A stretch of DNA of 64,000 nt. It comes from Chamaecrista fasciculata (Eukaryota > Streptophyta > Magnoliopsida > Fabales > Fabaceae). Below the pieces are notes generated by a model, which ran no database searches, had not been told where the DNA came from, and worked only from the letters and a program-made list of their open reading frames with translations. Where the stretch lies: the NCBI GenBank assembly GCA_003254925.1, contig QANZ01017167.1, positions 124,001-188,000 of the forward strand. Direction: 5' to 3'. Both the position numbers and the translations under genes were made by a program. Shown in pieces: positions 1-10,594 of this stretch; position 1 is the first letter of the stretch, and each line of letters opens with the position of its first letter.

Positions 1-176
1 ATTTTGGTCCCATATCTTTTGGTCAGGTTGCAGAATTAATCGCATATTTTTACAAAAAGTTTCACCGTCAATCTCACCTGATCTAAATATATGGGACCAA
101 TTATGCAATTTGACCAAAATATATGAGACCAATTTTACAACATGACCCAAAGATATTGGACTAAAACCGAAAATTT
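1..176. repeat. Mutator-like inverted-repeat fragment at window edge
   Basis: The stretch opens with TTTGGTCCCATATCTTTTGG and ends with the same words in reverse complement (ATATGAGACCAATTTT, AAAGATATTGGACTAAAAC). Between them lies AAAAAGTTTCACCGTCAATC, which recurs in the elements at 12629 and 34866. It looks like a folded-back terminal repeat whose left end is cut by the window edge. No gene is visible. Confidence 0.55.
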
Positions 177-609
177 TAGGTTATTATATATTTAAGGGTT
201 TAAATTTAAAATACTTTTAAATAATTTTTTCGGGGCTGCAAGACCCGTTCTCGTCCCTGAACTATCTTTAGAGTAAGATTTCCTCCATCCTTATCCCCAC
301 AGGGAATTTTTCTCCACATTTAGGGATCCCCACAAGACAATACCCACAAGAATTCTTGTTTGTGGATAAAATTACCCTGCCTAACATCATAGTACTTACT
401 ACAAAATAAGATTGCAATACTAATAAATATTTTGTCAACTCAATTATTTAAATATATCTATCTAATATTATATGGCTCCACCCCTTTCTGGTCGTACATG
501 TTTAAAACTATAGTCTATGAAATTAAAAATAAGAGAAAATTTACTATTTGGTCTCTCTTTCTTTACTAAGTTAACAATTTAGTCCCTTATTTATTTTACA
601 TACATATTT
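177..609. other. Intergenic, no gene seen
   Basis: AT-rich DNA with a short C-rich stretch (about 235-370) that reads like repeat debris. I see no open frame, RNA gene or clear element boundary apart from the Helitron end that follows. Confidence 0.5.
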
Positions 610-640
610 GCGTGCTCGTTAGGGCACGCAAAGCCCCTAG
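610..640 (+). mobile_element. Helitron 3' terminus
   Basis: A 6-bp stem GCGTGC/GCACGC (610-615 with 624-629, 8-nt loop) is followed seven bases later by CTAG (637-640) and then T. A small GC-rich hairpin just before CTAG and a T target base is the standard Helitron 3' end. The host target appears to be the adjoining AT-rich (AT)n run. The 5' end was not located. Confidence 0.65.
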
Positions 641-894
641 TATATATATATATATATATATATGGGAAATTTTTTTCCAAATCAATTATCAAGCTAAAAG
701 ATAACCACACAAATTAAACCGAATCACAATAAGAATTAGCGTAAAAACAAATTGGAATTTTAAGAATCAAAACATAATGATTAATGAAAAATATTTTAGA
801 GATCAAAATAGAATTCACCCTATGCTTCAAGAATAGATATGAGATTCTCACCGTAAAATAATATAAAAATGACTTTTATCTTATCTTATAATTT

Positions 895-1105
895 TTTTAA
901 GGCCAAAGTGCGAAATTAGTCCTATAACTTTGCATGAGTTCCCAAATCAGTCCTATAACTTTTTTCGTCTCAGATTTGGTCCCATAAGTTTGAAAAATCC
1001 TCACCGTTAGTCCTATCAGTATTTCTGTTAAATTTTTTCTGTTAATGCTGATGTGGCATGATGACTAGGATATTGATGTGACAAAGTGGATTGAAATGGG
1101 ACCAT
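895..1105 (+). repeat. Orphan Mutator-like terminal inverted repeat
   Basis: It begins GGCCAAAGTGC and runs through AGTCCTATAACTTT, a CACCGTTAGTCC core and a GATGTGGCA...GATGTGACAAA pair. The same order of words is found in the left TIR of the Pack-MULE at 34866. No matching right-hand repeat was found nearby, so this is one end of a broken element. Confidence 0.55.
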
Positions 1106-1446
1106 ACTGCAACAAATATTAACAATGTGTTTGTATTTTGTGAATTTGACGAAGGACCATGTAAAGATCACTCATCTTCTTCATCTTCTTCTTCGAGTTC
1201 TAGGACTGATGAGTATTCAAAAGCTAGCACCTAGTCAACTAAACAAGAGCTTTATGGTTGAGTTGATCGCACACTCCTTCATGCTCAAGTATGTGGATGT
1301 TGGTTCAATTTTGCATATTGCTAGTATGGCAGAAAATTGCAACAATCAAGTTCAATTGCAATATCCACTAGATCAACATCTATGGTTCATTACTATATAA
1401 CTCAATTCTTGATTTTCATTAAAGAAAATTAAAGTGTGGATGCAGA

Positions 1447-1638
1447 GAATAAAGGGCTTATTCAGGGTATTAAAGTGTGTTGTTCAGCTCCCATGATTTG
1501 CTATCTTTTCTTTGCAGATGATATAGCTTGATCTTCATTAAAGCAAATGAAATTGACTGTTGTAATTTGAAGAGTGTAATTGATAACTATGAGATTTGCT
1601 CGGGACAAAAGAGCAATTTTTTTTTTTATGGAAATGAT
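1447..1638 (+). pseudogene. LINE reverse transcriptase relic
   Basis: Translation gives KGLIQGIKV, then ICYLFFADD with the YxDD-type catalytic FADD motif of plant non-LTR reverse transcriptases (about 1510-1524). After a stop and a frame change it continues with IFIKANEIDCCNLKSVI and YEICSGQKSN, matching the conserved region downstream of FADD in plant LINEs. The stop and frameshift make it dead. Only about 190 bp survives. Confidence 0.7.
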
Positions 1639-1669
1639 TAATTATATATATTGGTTTGGATCTATAAAG

Positions 1670-1990
1670 CATGGATATCTCATTTTGAAGGCGTGTCACC
1701 TTGTCAAATATGTGTCTGTGTCAGACACTCACGACACATATTGACACATATTCATAAGTTTCAGAATATAAAATCATTTTTTTATACTATAATATAACAA
1801 ACAATAAAAAATAATAAAATAAATGAATAAATATTATAATTTTTAAAATTTTCATAAAAACTTATAAATTTTTAATTATTTATATATATAATATATGCCG
1901 TGTCGGGTCATGTAATTTTAAAAATTTAATATGTCGATTTGTCCGTATCTATATCGTGTTCCGTGTCTATGTCAGTTGGATGAGTTCGCG
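1670..1990 (-). mobile_element. MITE copy 1, inverted relative to 9047-9376
   Basis: The reverse complement matches 9047-9376 along its length. Both have GACACGG-rich ends, an internal ATTTATATATA AT-rich core, and the shared words TTGATTTTATATTCTGAAA-TTATGAATAT and TCAAAATGA. The ends carry an AAGCATGGAYA-like terminus. No coding capacity. The family was not identified; hAT-like is a guess. Confidence 0.6.
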
Positions 1991-2253
1991 AGTTGTCCAG
2001 CTGTCACCCACTATGCATGCAAATGCAAAATCATTAATAATGTCTGTCAGCTTCAAAATTCCCATTTCTTTTTACTTAATATTCAAAGTCAAACATAGGA
2101 CCACCTTTCTAACTCCTTATTAATTCTTCCGGATTCCATTTATTTATGGATTTTAAGGTCAAGCTTCTTCTCACTCAGCTGAAACAGTTGAAATTAACTT
2201 GAAAGTTCAAACAAGCTAAGAGCTAACCATCTATCTTATCTGGAACTATAATT

Positions 2254-2263
2254 CTATATATAG
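2254..2263 (+). promoter_or_regulatory. TATA box of LLG copy 1
   Basis: CTATATATAG lies about 60 bp before the LLG copy 1 start codon, a normal TATA spacing for a short leader. The corresponding place before copy 2 (about 6390-6420) instead holds TTTTTTCTCTCTCTCTTTGG and has no TATA box, so the two promoters differ here. Confidence 0.55.
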
Positions 2264-2322
2264 CGTAGCCCTCCTTCATTTGAACTTGCGAAAACAAAAC
2301 CCATCAATATTTGCACAAATTG

Positions 2323-3637
2323 ATGGCGTTCACTCAGCGTTTTGGGGTGTCTTGTGATGTTTTACTTCTTCTCATCATGATGCTTCTCTCTGCTTATGCC
2401 ATTGCTGGTAAGTAAATACTTGTTCAGCTCTGTTTAGTATTTCTTCTATGTGATTCCTAATTTCAATGTTTTTTTTTTCTTCTTATTTTTCGACTGTGTA
2501 ATCGCAGATGCTTCTTCTGATTATCAGGTGATTGGTCGGAATCTTCGTCAGGCTAAAAAAAGTAGACAATTCTTGCAATATTTCTTTGTTTATTTCTCTA
2601 CAGATCTTTTTGATGCACTTATGTATGTAAACCCATTATATTGCTATTTTAGTCTGTTATCTAATTTGTGGGTTTTCTGGTTCTGCTATTTTCTCTTGTG
2701 AGATTTTAGTAAACTAAACTCGTTGCCACTATGTAAATATAATTAGGTTCTCTACTCTTCACAATTTTTCATAATGGTTGTTTAATTTCTAGAAGGAAAT
2801 AGGGTATCTTCTTATGAAACAAATCAACATTGGGAATGGACTTAATTAAGGAGAATCAATATTACTGGATCTAATTTATTACTTAGGTTATGTCAGTAAT
2901 TGATTTTCAGTGTTAAGTCTTATTCATCACATATATCAGCAATTGGTATTTACTGGGAAATATTACTTATTATAAGCATGCAATTCTCACATAATAGCAA
3001 TTTGAATCTCTGTATATACACCAGAGAATAGAATTGGTAATATAAGTTCAAATGCTGAAAGCAAGTCATTATTGTGGTGACTGCTTGTGTCATCTCTTGT
3101 GTTTTGTCTCGTTATCTCATGAATTGTCTTGTTATAAATACATGTAATGTAATCATAGACAGCATTGATCTTAGATCATGGTTTGTTTGTGATAAAGGAT
3201 AATAATAATGCAGTAGTCATCACCACTTTAGCAAAAATCTTCCTGCTCTTCTTCTTCACTCTGCTTGTTAAGATGCTAACCATGACATTATTAGCCTGAT
3301 AGTAATGCATGTGATTTCCCCTTTGTCTTCATTTGCAGGCTGTCCTGTGAATTTTGAGTTCTTAAACTACACCATAATCACAAGCAAATGCAAAGGACCC
3401 CGGTATCCTGCTAATGTATGTTGTGCAGCATTTAAAGAATTTGCTTGCCCTTATGCCAAGGTGTTAAATGACCTCACAAATGACTGTGCTATAACCATGT
3501 TTAGCTACATTAATCTCTATGGCAAATACCCGCCGGGTCTTTTCGCTACCGAGTGCCGGCAAGGAAAACAAGGTCTTGTTTGCCCTCCAAAGCACAAGAA
3601 CCACCACCACCACCACCGTCTGCTGATGATACATTAA
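2323..3637 (+). CDS. LORELEI-like protein (LLG1-type), copy 1, GPI signal lost
   Basis: Three exons by GT-AG rules: 2323-2407, 2508-2561 and 3339-3637, giving 145 aa. LLG proteins are cell-surface chaperones/co-receptors of FERONIA-type receptor kinases and bind RALF peptides. The order is a signal peptide (residues 1-28, LLLLIMMLLSAYAIA core), a short linker, then the LLG core starting [17 protein letters not shown]. All eight core cysteines are present. After the last cysteine the frame differs from copy 2: this copy ends in KHKN, five His and RLLMIH instead of a Ser-rich linker plus hydrophobic tail. Reading the adjacent frame restores a Pro run and an SADDT sequence like that of copy 2, so a one-base shift just after the codon for Cys of LVCP is likely. 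Without the tail the product would be secreted, not GPI-anchored. A sequencing error cannot be excluded. Confidence 0.85.
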
Positions 3638-4198
3638 GCCAGATTCTAGAATTATCCATAATCTGGCTTTTTGTTGCAATATGCAATCACAGAAAACACA
3701 AGATATATTGTACAAGCTAAGGGAGTATTTGAGAATGTAAAATAAAGTTATTGATACTATGTTGTAATAGAGATTTGATAGTGGAGCTCTGTGGAGAATA
3801 AGAATGACAGTGAATTACTGATTTACATGGAGACTCTTGTGAAATACTAAAGTATTTTAATACAAAGTATGATAGGCTTCATGGTGTACTGAAACAAAAA
3901 TGATAGTTTTTTTTTTTTTAATTTAATTTAATCAAATACAATAAATAAAAGTATAAGTCATTTGACTTAGTTTTTTTTCGGTGAATATGATTGAATTTTT
4001 TTTTGGAAAACCACAACTTGGAGAAAATTTTATTAAGTATACTTCATTTTTTCAAAAGAAAAAAGAATTTTCTTTCTCATCTTTTTCTGTCAAACCTATG
4101 AGCTCACGTTAAGTATGGAAATAAGATTGTAACAAGAAATGAAACTTTAAAAAGGGACTACAAAAATTATAGGAATTAGTATTACAAATAATATTTAA
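3638..4198. other. 3' flank of LLG copy 1, no further gene
   Basis: It holds the decayed former 3' coding end of LLG copy 1 (to about 3720) and an AATAAAG poly(A)-like signal near 3742. AT-rich intergenic DNA follows, without a supported gene. Confidence 0.45.
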
Positions 4199-5387
4199 GG
4201 TAAATTACAAAATAGGGTCCTGTGGTTTGGCCCCGTTTCAGATAGGGTACATGTGGTTTGAGAAGTTTCAAATTGGGGCCTGAGGTTTACGCCGTTTGCA
4301 AAATGGGGTCTAGGTGGTTTTGACCGTTAAAAATAACGGTCAACCTGACTTTTTTTTTTTTTCTNNNNNNNNNNNNNNNNNNNNNNNNNNNNNNNNNNNN
4401 NNNNNNNNNNNNNNNNNNNNNNNNNNNNNNNNNNNNNNNNNNNNNNNNNNNNNNNNNNNNNNNNNNNNNNNNNNNNNNNNNNNNNNNNNNNNNNNNNNNN
4501 NNNNNNNNNNNNNNNNNNNNNNNNNNNNNNNNNNNNNNNNNNNNNNNNNNNNNNNNNNNNNNNNNNNNNNNNNNNNNNNNNNNNNNNNNNNNNNNNNNNN
4601 NNNNNNNNNNNNNNNNNNNNNNNNNNNNNNNNNNNNNNNNNNNNNNNNNNNNNNNNNNNNNNNNNNNNNNNNNNNNNNNNNNNNNNNNNNNNNNNNNNNN
4701 NNNNNNNNNNNNNNNNNNNNNNNNNNNNNNNNNNNNNNNNNNNNNNNNNNNNNNNNNNNNNNNNNNNNNNNNNNNNNNNNNNNNNNNNNNNNNNNNNNNN
4801 NNNNNNNNNNNNNNNNNNNNNNNNNNNNNNNNNNNNNNNNNNNNNNNNNNNNNNNNNNNNNNNNNNNNNNNNNNNNNNNNNNNNNNNNNNNNNNNNNNNN
4901 NNNNNNNNNNNNNNNNNNNNNNNNNNNNNNNNNNNNNNNNNNNNNNNNNNNNNNNNNNNNNNNNNNNNNNNNNNNNTTAAAGTTTCTACGTTTCTTCAGT
5001 TTAGTCCCTACGTTTTCTATTTCTTCCATTTTTTTCACCTTTTTGGTCCCTTTCCTGGAATATTCATGGAGTAGGGACTAAATAGGAACGTTTGGAAGAG
5101 TTCTAGAATATTTTGCAAACTTTTTTTGTGAGCTAGGGACTAAAATGAAGGAAGTTTGAAGGTTTCTGGACTTATCTGCAGTTTGTGAGCTAGGGACTAA
5201 AATAAGAGAAAGAGGATTTGAGAAAAAAAAAAAAAGTCAGGTTGACCGTTATTTTTAACGGTCAAAACCACCTAGACCCCATTTTGCAAACAGCGTAAAC
5301 CTCAGGCCCCAATTTGAAACTTTTCAAACCACATGTATCCTATCTGAAACGGGGCCAAACCACAGGACCCTATTTTGTAATTTATCC
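4199..5387. mobile_element. Non-autonomous element with about 165-bp inverted repeats
   Basis: The left arm 4199-4364 and right arm 5222-5387 are near-perfect reverse complements. Both contain AAATTACAAAATAGGGTCC at the outer end and GACCGTTAAAAATAACGGTC, itself a palindrome, near the inner end, followed by poly(T)/poly(A). The interior contains an assembly gap and TTTAGTCCCTA words. No clear target duplication could be defined. A decayed one-arm relative sits at 53713. Mutator-like is likely but not proven. Confidence 0.75.
4365..4976. other. Assembly gap (612 N)
   Basis: A run of N inside the inverted-repeat element. Any open frame spanning it is an artefact. The gap lies in a repeat with long folding arms, which explains why assembly failed here. 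Confidence 0.99.
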
Positions 5388-5717
5388 TAAAAATAATGCT
5401 TAATGATTAGAAACGGGTAAAGTCGTATAATATAATATAAGATTAATGAACTTTGTATGTCATGAAGTGTTCATAAATATTATTTTTAAATTTAAAATTA
5501 ATGAAATATGATATAAAGGCATTATTGAAATTTTTATAATCTTAGTCCATCATATCTTATTATTGTTATCATTTAAGTTTATCCAAGGTTTACCTTCAAG
5601 ATTTTTACAAAACTTCCGAGCAAGAAATAAATGATTCAATTAATCCATCTCATTCTTTCCAAACCATGAATCCATTAATAATCCACCACACTCTTTTTTA
5701 AAATTCCTATCAAACTC

Positions 5718-6097
5718 CTACTCTTTGGTCCTATACAAAAAACATGGCTAATTAGGATAATTAAAGTGTAAATTTGGTCTTGTTTATTATTTGTTGCATT
5801 TGTTGTCTTATATCTTTACGTTAGATACAAAATTATTAATTTTTTTTTTTGCAGATTTAATCCTATATTTTTTTATCAAGTCTCATATTTTTAAGTCTGG
5901 TAGGACTAATAACAAAACTTTTTGAAAAAATGAGACAAACTCTTTAATTTGATTAAGAGATATAAGATTAAATGCGTAACAAGAAAAAAATATAAGATCA
6001 AATTTTATAGTTGACTGGAAAATATGATTTACCACACCAAATTTGCACTTCAATTATCCTAATTACTCATGTTTTTGTGTATAGAACCAAAGAGTAG
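5718..6097. mobile_element. MITE upstream of LLG copy 2
   Basis: CTACTCTTTGGTCCTATACA at the left returns as its near reverse complement at the right (GTATAGAACCAAAGAGTAG). The arms stay complementary for about 60 bp (AATTAGGATAATTAAAGTG). The interior is AT-rich without an open frame. It sits about 360 bp before the copy 2 start codon, so it may affect that promoter. No unambiguous target duplication. Confidence 0.7.
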
Positions 6098-6459
6098 GTA
6101 CAAGTGAAGACAGCTGAGAGAAGGATTGTGAGAGATAGATAGCATAGCAGTTAGCGCGTTTTCCTGCTGTCACCCATTATACTTTATTGCAAGATCGTGT
6201 CTGTCATCTTCAAAATTTTCCATTTTTTATTATTAATCAAACATATAACCACTTTCTCTTCTTAATTCTTCTCTATTCCATATATTTCCTTCCTTTCTTT
6301 ATTTATTTCGTCCTCAATCTTCTTCCTCTCAGCTCAAACATCTTTCCCATTTCGGCAGTTGAAACTTAAAACAACAACAGCTAATTTTTTTCTCTCTCTC
6401 TTTGGATCTATCCCAAGATCTCCTTCATTTCAACTTCCGAAAAAAACCCCATCAATTTG

Positions 6460-8856
6460 ATGGCGTTGATTCAGCGTTTTGGGGTGTCTTGTGAAGTATT
6501 ACTTCTTGTTACGTTGATGGGTCTATCAGCTTATGCAATTGTTGCTGGTAAGTAATACTTGTTGAGCTGTGTTTAGCTTCTGCATTGTTGATTAGGGTAT
6601 TAGTATTACTTCTTTGTGATTTCCTTAATTTCAATTTAGTTCGATGATTTTCTAATTTTTCGGCTGTGTCATTGCAGATACTACTTCCGATTATCAAGAG
6701 CGTATTGGTCGGAATCTTCTTCAGGCTAAAAAAGGTAGATATATTCATTCTTCCAATATTTCTTTGTTGTTTTCTTATATACAGATCTTTTTTTTCCTTT
6801 CACGTGCTTGTGCTTATTGGTGCACTGATTTGGATCTACGTATAAAATTTTTCGAATATGTTGTCTGAATTTTGTCATTTTTCCTGTGTTTTCCCTTCCA
6901 TTTAAATAAACCTATCAGCACGCTATTTGTAATACCTGATTCTTTTCATGTAAACCGTTTTCTATTTTTGTCTGTTGTCTAATTTGTGTGTTTTTTGGTT
7001 GTGCTATTTCCTCTTGTGATTTTAGTAAACTAAACTCGTTGCCACTATGTAAAGAACATAACCAGACGCCTTATGTTATTTCTATAATTAGTTGTTCAAC
7101 TCTTCACACTTAATAGTGATGGTTATTTTGAGACCATCAACATTAGGAATGGACTTATATTATTATTAGGAATAGTAGTGGCTTTGGTGATGTGCTATCT
7201 ATTCCGTTGGTTGGTTCTTATGAGTGGAACGAGTTACTTAATTTTCTTTTTGTTACTTAACTTTCTAAGTATGAATTTTACCCTACCTTCTTTTATTGGC
7301 AAACGGGTTATTTTGGATGACGAAGCTTGTTTATCCCCCGCCCGAAACACACACACACACACAAAACAAGGGAAAAAGAAAAGAAAAGAAAAGAAAAGAA
7401 AAGAAAAGAAGAAGAGGAGGAGGAGGAGGAGAAGGACTGTCATACAAGACCTGAACTGATTTTTCATATTACCTATAATCGTTGTTAATTTCCTTTCTGC
7501 TAGTTCTTACTCATTAAGTGGTGACTTAATCTTCTGTTATAGGGTACCATAGTCTAATATGACATGGAAACTGTTGGTTTCCTGTCTAAAGCCTCAAATA
7601 TTGGATGAAGAATTGTTACTCATAAGTGGATTTGATTTATTACTTGTTATTATGTCAGTAATTGATTTTCAGTGTTAATTCTTATTCTTCACGTACTTCA
7701 GTAATTGGTATTTAGTGGGACATGATGAATGATAATGAGTTGAAGATACTTACCTAGTTCAACGAGGACGGTTGTTGGATGCCTACAAAATGACGATTAA
7801 ATCAGAAAACAGTAGCGGAGATATTGAATGATCTCAATCCCTGAGAGGCATGGAATTTGAATGCATCCAAGGCTCAATAGATAATTTGATAAGCCAATGA
7901 TTTTTTTCCGTGTTTCAGAATACGGTTAACCAACATGTTAACTAATCGATTACGATAAATTGGATCGGATCTTAGGAACCTCGAGGGTCTGTGTTCCTAA
8001 GATATTGTGGTCTAATTAGTCTGTTAGAGTAGTAGACGTGTCAGGGTCTAGATCCAAGATCACCAGGGGGCTGTTAATCCAAGGGTTATTAGGACATATT
8101 ACTTATAAGCATGCAATTCTCACATGCTCGCACTTCGAATTTCTGTATATACACAAGTGAGAATAGATTGGCTAATGTAAGTTTGTTCAAATGCAGAAAG
8201 CAAGTCATTGTTGTGGTGACTACTTTTGTCTTGATTGTGGTATGCAGAGTGTTTTGTCTAGTTATCTCATGAATTGTGGTGTTATAAATACATGTAATAA
8301 TAGACAGCATTGATCTTTGATATTGATTCACATCTGCAATTGCAGATCTTGGTTTTTTTGTGATAAAGGATTATAATGAAGTAGTCATCACCACTTCAGC
8401 AAATCTTCCTGCTCTTCTCTCTGCTGTTTAAAATACTAGTCATGAGTCATGACCAAATCTTAATATTAGCCTGATAATAATGTGATTTCCCCATTTGCAG
8501 GCTGTCCTGTGAATTTCGAGTTTTTAAACTACACCATAATCACAAGCAAATGCAAAGGACCCCGGTATACAGCCAGTGTATGTTGCTCGGCATTTAAAGA
8601 TTTTGCTTGTCCTTATGCGGATGTGTTAAATGACCTGACAAATGACTGTGCCTCAACCATGTTTAGCTACATTAATCTCTATGGAAAATACCCGCCGGGT
8701 CTTTTCGCTAGTGAGTGCCGGGAAGGTAAAGAAGGTCTTGCCTGCCCTGCCGAAGCGCCATCAACGTCTTCTGATGACACAGCAAATCAGATTATGCATT
8801 ATCCATCAATGCTGATGGTGCTCTCAGCATCCTTCTTAATCTTGTTATTCCAATAA
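6460..8856 (+). CDS. LLG1: LORELEI-like GPI-anchored protein (LLG1-type), copy 2
   Basis: Exons 6460-6547, 6678-6734 and 8501-8856 join to 166 aa, the usual LLG length. Residues 1-29 form a signal peptide ([10 protein letters not shown] start, [16 protein letters not shown] core). The core [17 protein letters not shown] through [13 protein letters not shown] carries eight cysteines in the LLG pattern. The C-terminus has a Ser/Ala linker (EAPSTSSDD), the likely GPI attachment zone, and ends in a hydrophobic tail ([14 protein letters not shown]). Family knowledge: such proteins escort FERONIA-family kinases to the plasma membrane and form RALF receptor complexes there. Exons and introns align with copy 1, so the pair arose by tandem duplication. 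The symbol is by similarity and by position next to ARP8, as in Arabidopsis; whether it acts like LLG1 or LRE is not shown. Confidence 0.92.
7349..7435 (+). repeat. Compound microsatellite in LLG copy 2 intron 2
   Basis: (AC)n is followed by (AAAAG)n and (GAG)n. It lies in the second intron and is absent from the copy 1 intron. Any protein read through it is low-complexity noise. Confidence 0.9.
7724..8091. mobile_element. Unclassified 368-bp insertion in LLG copy 2 intron 2
   Basis: Compared with the paralogous intron of copy 1 (about 2955, GGGAAATATTACTT), copy 2 has extra DNA flanked by GGACAT on both sides (7718-7723 and 8092-8097). This looks like a short target duplication. The insert begins GATGAATGATAATGAG and ends AAGGGTTATTA. 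It is less AT-rich than the intron around it and has no open frame. I do not recognise the family. Confidence 0.5.
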
Positions 8857-9046
8857 CCTTGATGCGCAATTCTTATTATTTATCTTCCACTATATTGTTG
8901 TAGCATAATCTGTGACAACATTTTGATGTCAAGCTCTCTTCATAGTTTTATTCGTTGTATTATGATTGTTCTAGAGCTGAAAATAGATCACACGAAAGAT
9001 TCATTTCTGTCCCATTTTGGAGTTTACTTATGAATGTAGTGAAGTC

Positions 9047-9376
9047 TATGAAGCATGGACACTGACATGGACACGAGACACGACACGGACACGGACACAC
9101 TGACACGTCAGATTCTTGAAATCATATGACACGACACGGCATATATTTATATATAAAAATAATTAAAAATCTATAAATTTGATGAAAATTTTAAAAAATA
9201 CTATATGTATTCATAATATATATCGTATGTGATATTATTTTCTATTGTTTGTCATGATAAAGTTATAAAAAATTGATTTTATATTCTGAAATTTATGAAT
9301 ATCTGTCGTGTGGGTGTCAGACACGGACAACACGACGACACGCTATCAAAATGAAGTGTCTATGCTTCTTAGAGTG
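9047..9376 (+). mobile_element. MITE copy 2, 3' of LLG copy 2
   Basis: Starts near AAGCATGGACACTGACA and ends GTGTCTATGCTT, giving a terminal inverted repeat of about 12 bp. Subterminal GACACGG repeats flank an AT-rich core. It is the inverted partner of 1670-1990. The two copies bracket the LLG pair. Confidence 0.65.
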
Positions 9377-9379
9377 AAG

Positions 9380-10541
9380 TCTTTGTTGTATTTTGAGGGA
9401 AGTGTTGATTGGGATTTGTATGCACTATGCACAGTGCTGTTAGGAATTATGTTAAGTGGGTTCCCTTGTATCACTCCTTGAGAAATTCATTTGAGGATGT
9501 AATTAGTGTAGAATAAACTTGTGTGAAAGATGAAATAGTTTTATTTTATTATTTATTATTTTTAAATAGGCTTGTATATTGTTTGTGGCAGGAAAAACCA
9601 AAGGAAACAGACCCCCAAAAAAGTGAATGGATATTTTTTCTCACCTCAGAACTGCTTAGATTTTTTTTTGGGGGGAGAAAAAAGTTTAAGTGGGTTTTAT
9701 CTATATCATTATTTCAGATGAGCAATATATATATTTTTTTAAAAAAATAAATTCTTTCATATGTCATGGTTGCATTGTTAAATTTTCAATACAGAAAATA
9801 CTTATTTTTTAATTGCTTTATCTTAAGAGTAAATACTTATTAATATTAAACATAAAAGCTAATGTATCAAATATTTAAGTTGAATTTTCATTACATAATA
9901 TTATTGTGTAATGTTAATTTGATCGTAGTTACTGTAGCTTTATGAATTTGTATTCTTTTGGTATCCACTACTTGTGTGATTATTATAAATTTTATGAGCA
10001 TTTAATTTTTCCTCTTCTAAGAGCTTGATAGGTCAGACCACCATTACAAGAATGACAAAACTATTTATAATCTTTTGTTCTTATTTATGGTTGTCTACTA
10101 GGTGATGACAAGAAATTATACGAGTATTTCAAAATTCAAAGTAACATAGGTAGAAATAATCAATGTTTCATTCTCATTAAAAAAAAAGCTATCTTATTAC
10201 TTGTTTATAATTTTTTATTTCATAATATTTGATATAGTATAATTTTGATTTTTGAATTTTGAATACTTAACTCAAAAGATATTAGTCCAACCTCAAAATA
10301 GGGTCAAAATGATTTTTGAAATATTTTTTTTCTTAATTTTAAATAAAATTTTAAAAACAAACTTTTAAACAAATTTTTTTGTCTTCTCAAACATGTTTTT
10401 GAAAAAAAATTTAAAAATTATTTTAAGAACAAAAAATAAAATCAAACAAGTCCATAATTCTTAGTTTCTTACTATTTCATGTGTTGTTTGGATATTGTAT
10501 GTGTGGATAGAGATAATTCATACTTGTATCACATAAGTCTA
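9380..10541. other. Intergenic between LLG copy 2 and the PPR gene
   Basis: AT-rich DNA with homopolymer runs. Open frames here (for example about 9523-9750) are short, low-complexity and show no family signal. Nothing else is supported. Confidence 0.5.
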
Positions 10542-10553
10542 CATATATATATC
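10542..10553 (+). promoter_or_regulatory. Candidate TATA box of the PPR gene
   Basis: CATATATATATC lies about 45 bp before the PPR start codon. If used, the leader would be only 10-20 nt, so an upstream start site is also possible. Confidence 0.35.
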
Positions 10554-10594
10554 TCTCATCAAAGAACACTACTTTCAATGAAAATTTTTGTTCC

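Noticed and set aside
1125-1400. 91-codon open frame near the left edge
   Set aside because: Inside repeat debris between a MULE arm and a LINE relic; no family signal or promoter.
3600-3625. His run in LLG copy 1 as a metal-binding site
   Set aside because: Better explained as a frameshifted Pro-coding (CCA)n tract.
3464-3715. Antisense frame over LLG copy 1 exon 3 with a Val run
   Set aside because: A shadow of the real exon created by the trinucleotide repeat.
4314-5081. Long open frames across 4365-4976 on both strands
   Set aside because: They consist of N and short repeat ends, so they are gap artefacts.
7178-7467. Lys/Arg-rich and Leu/Phe-rich frames in LLG copy 2 intron 2
   Set aside because: They come from the compound microsatellite inside an intron.
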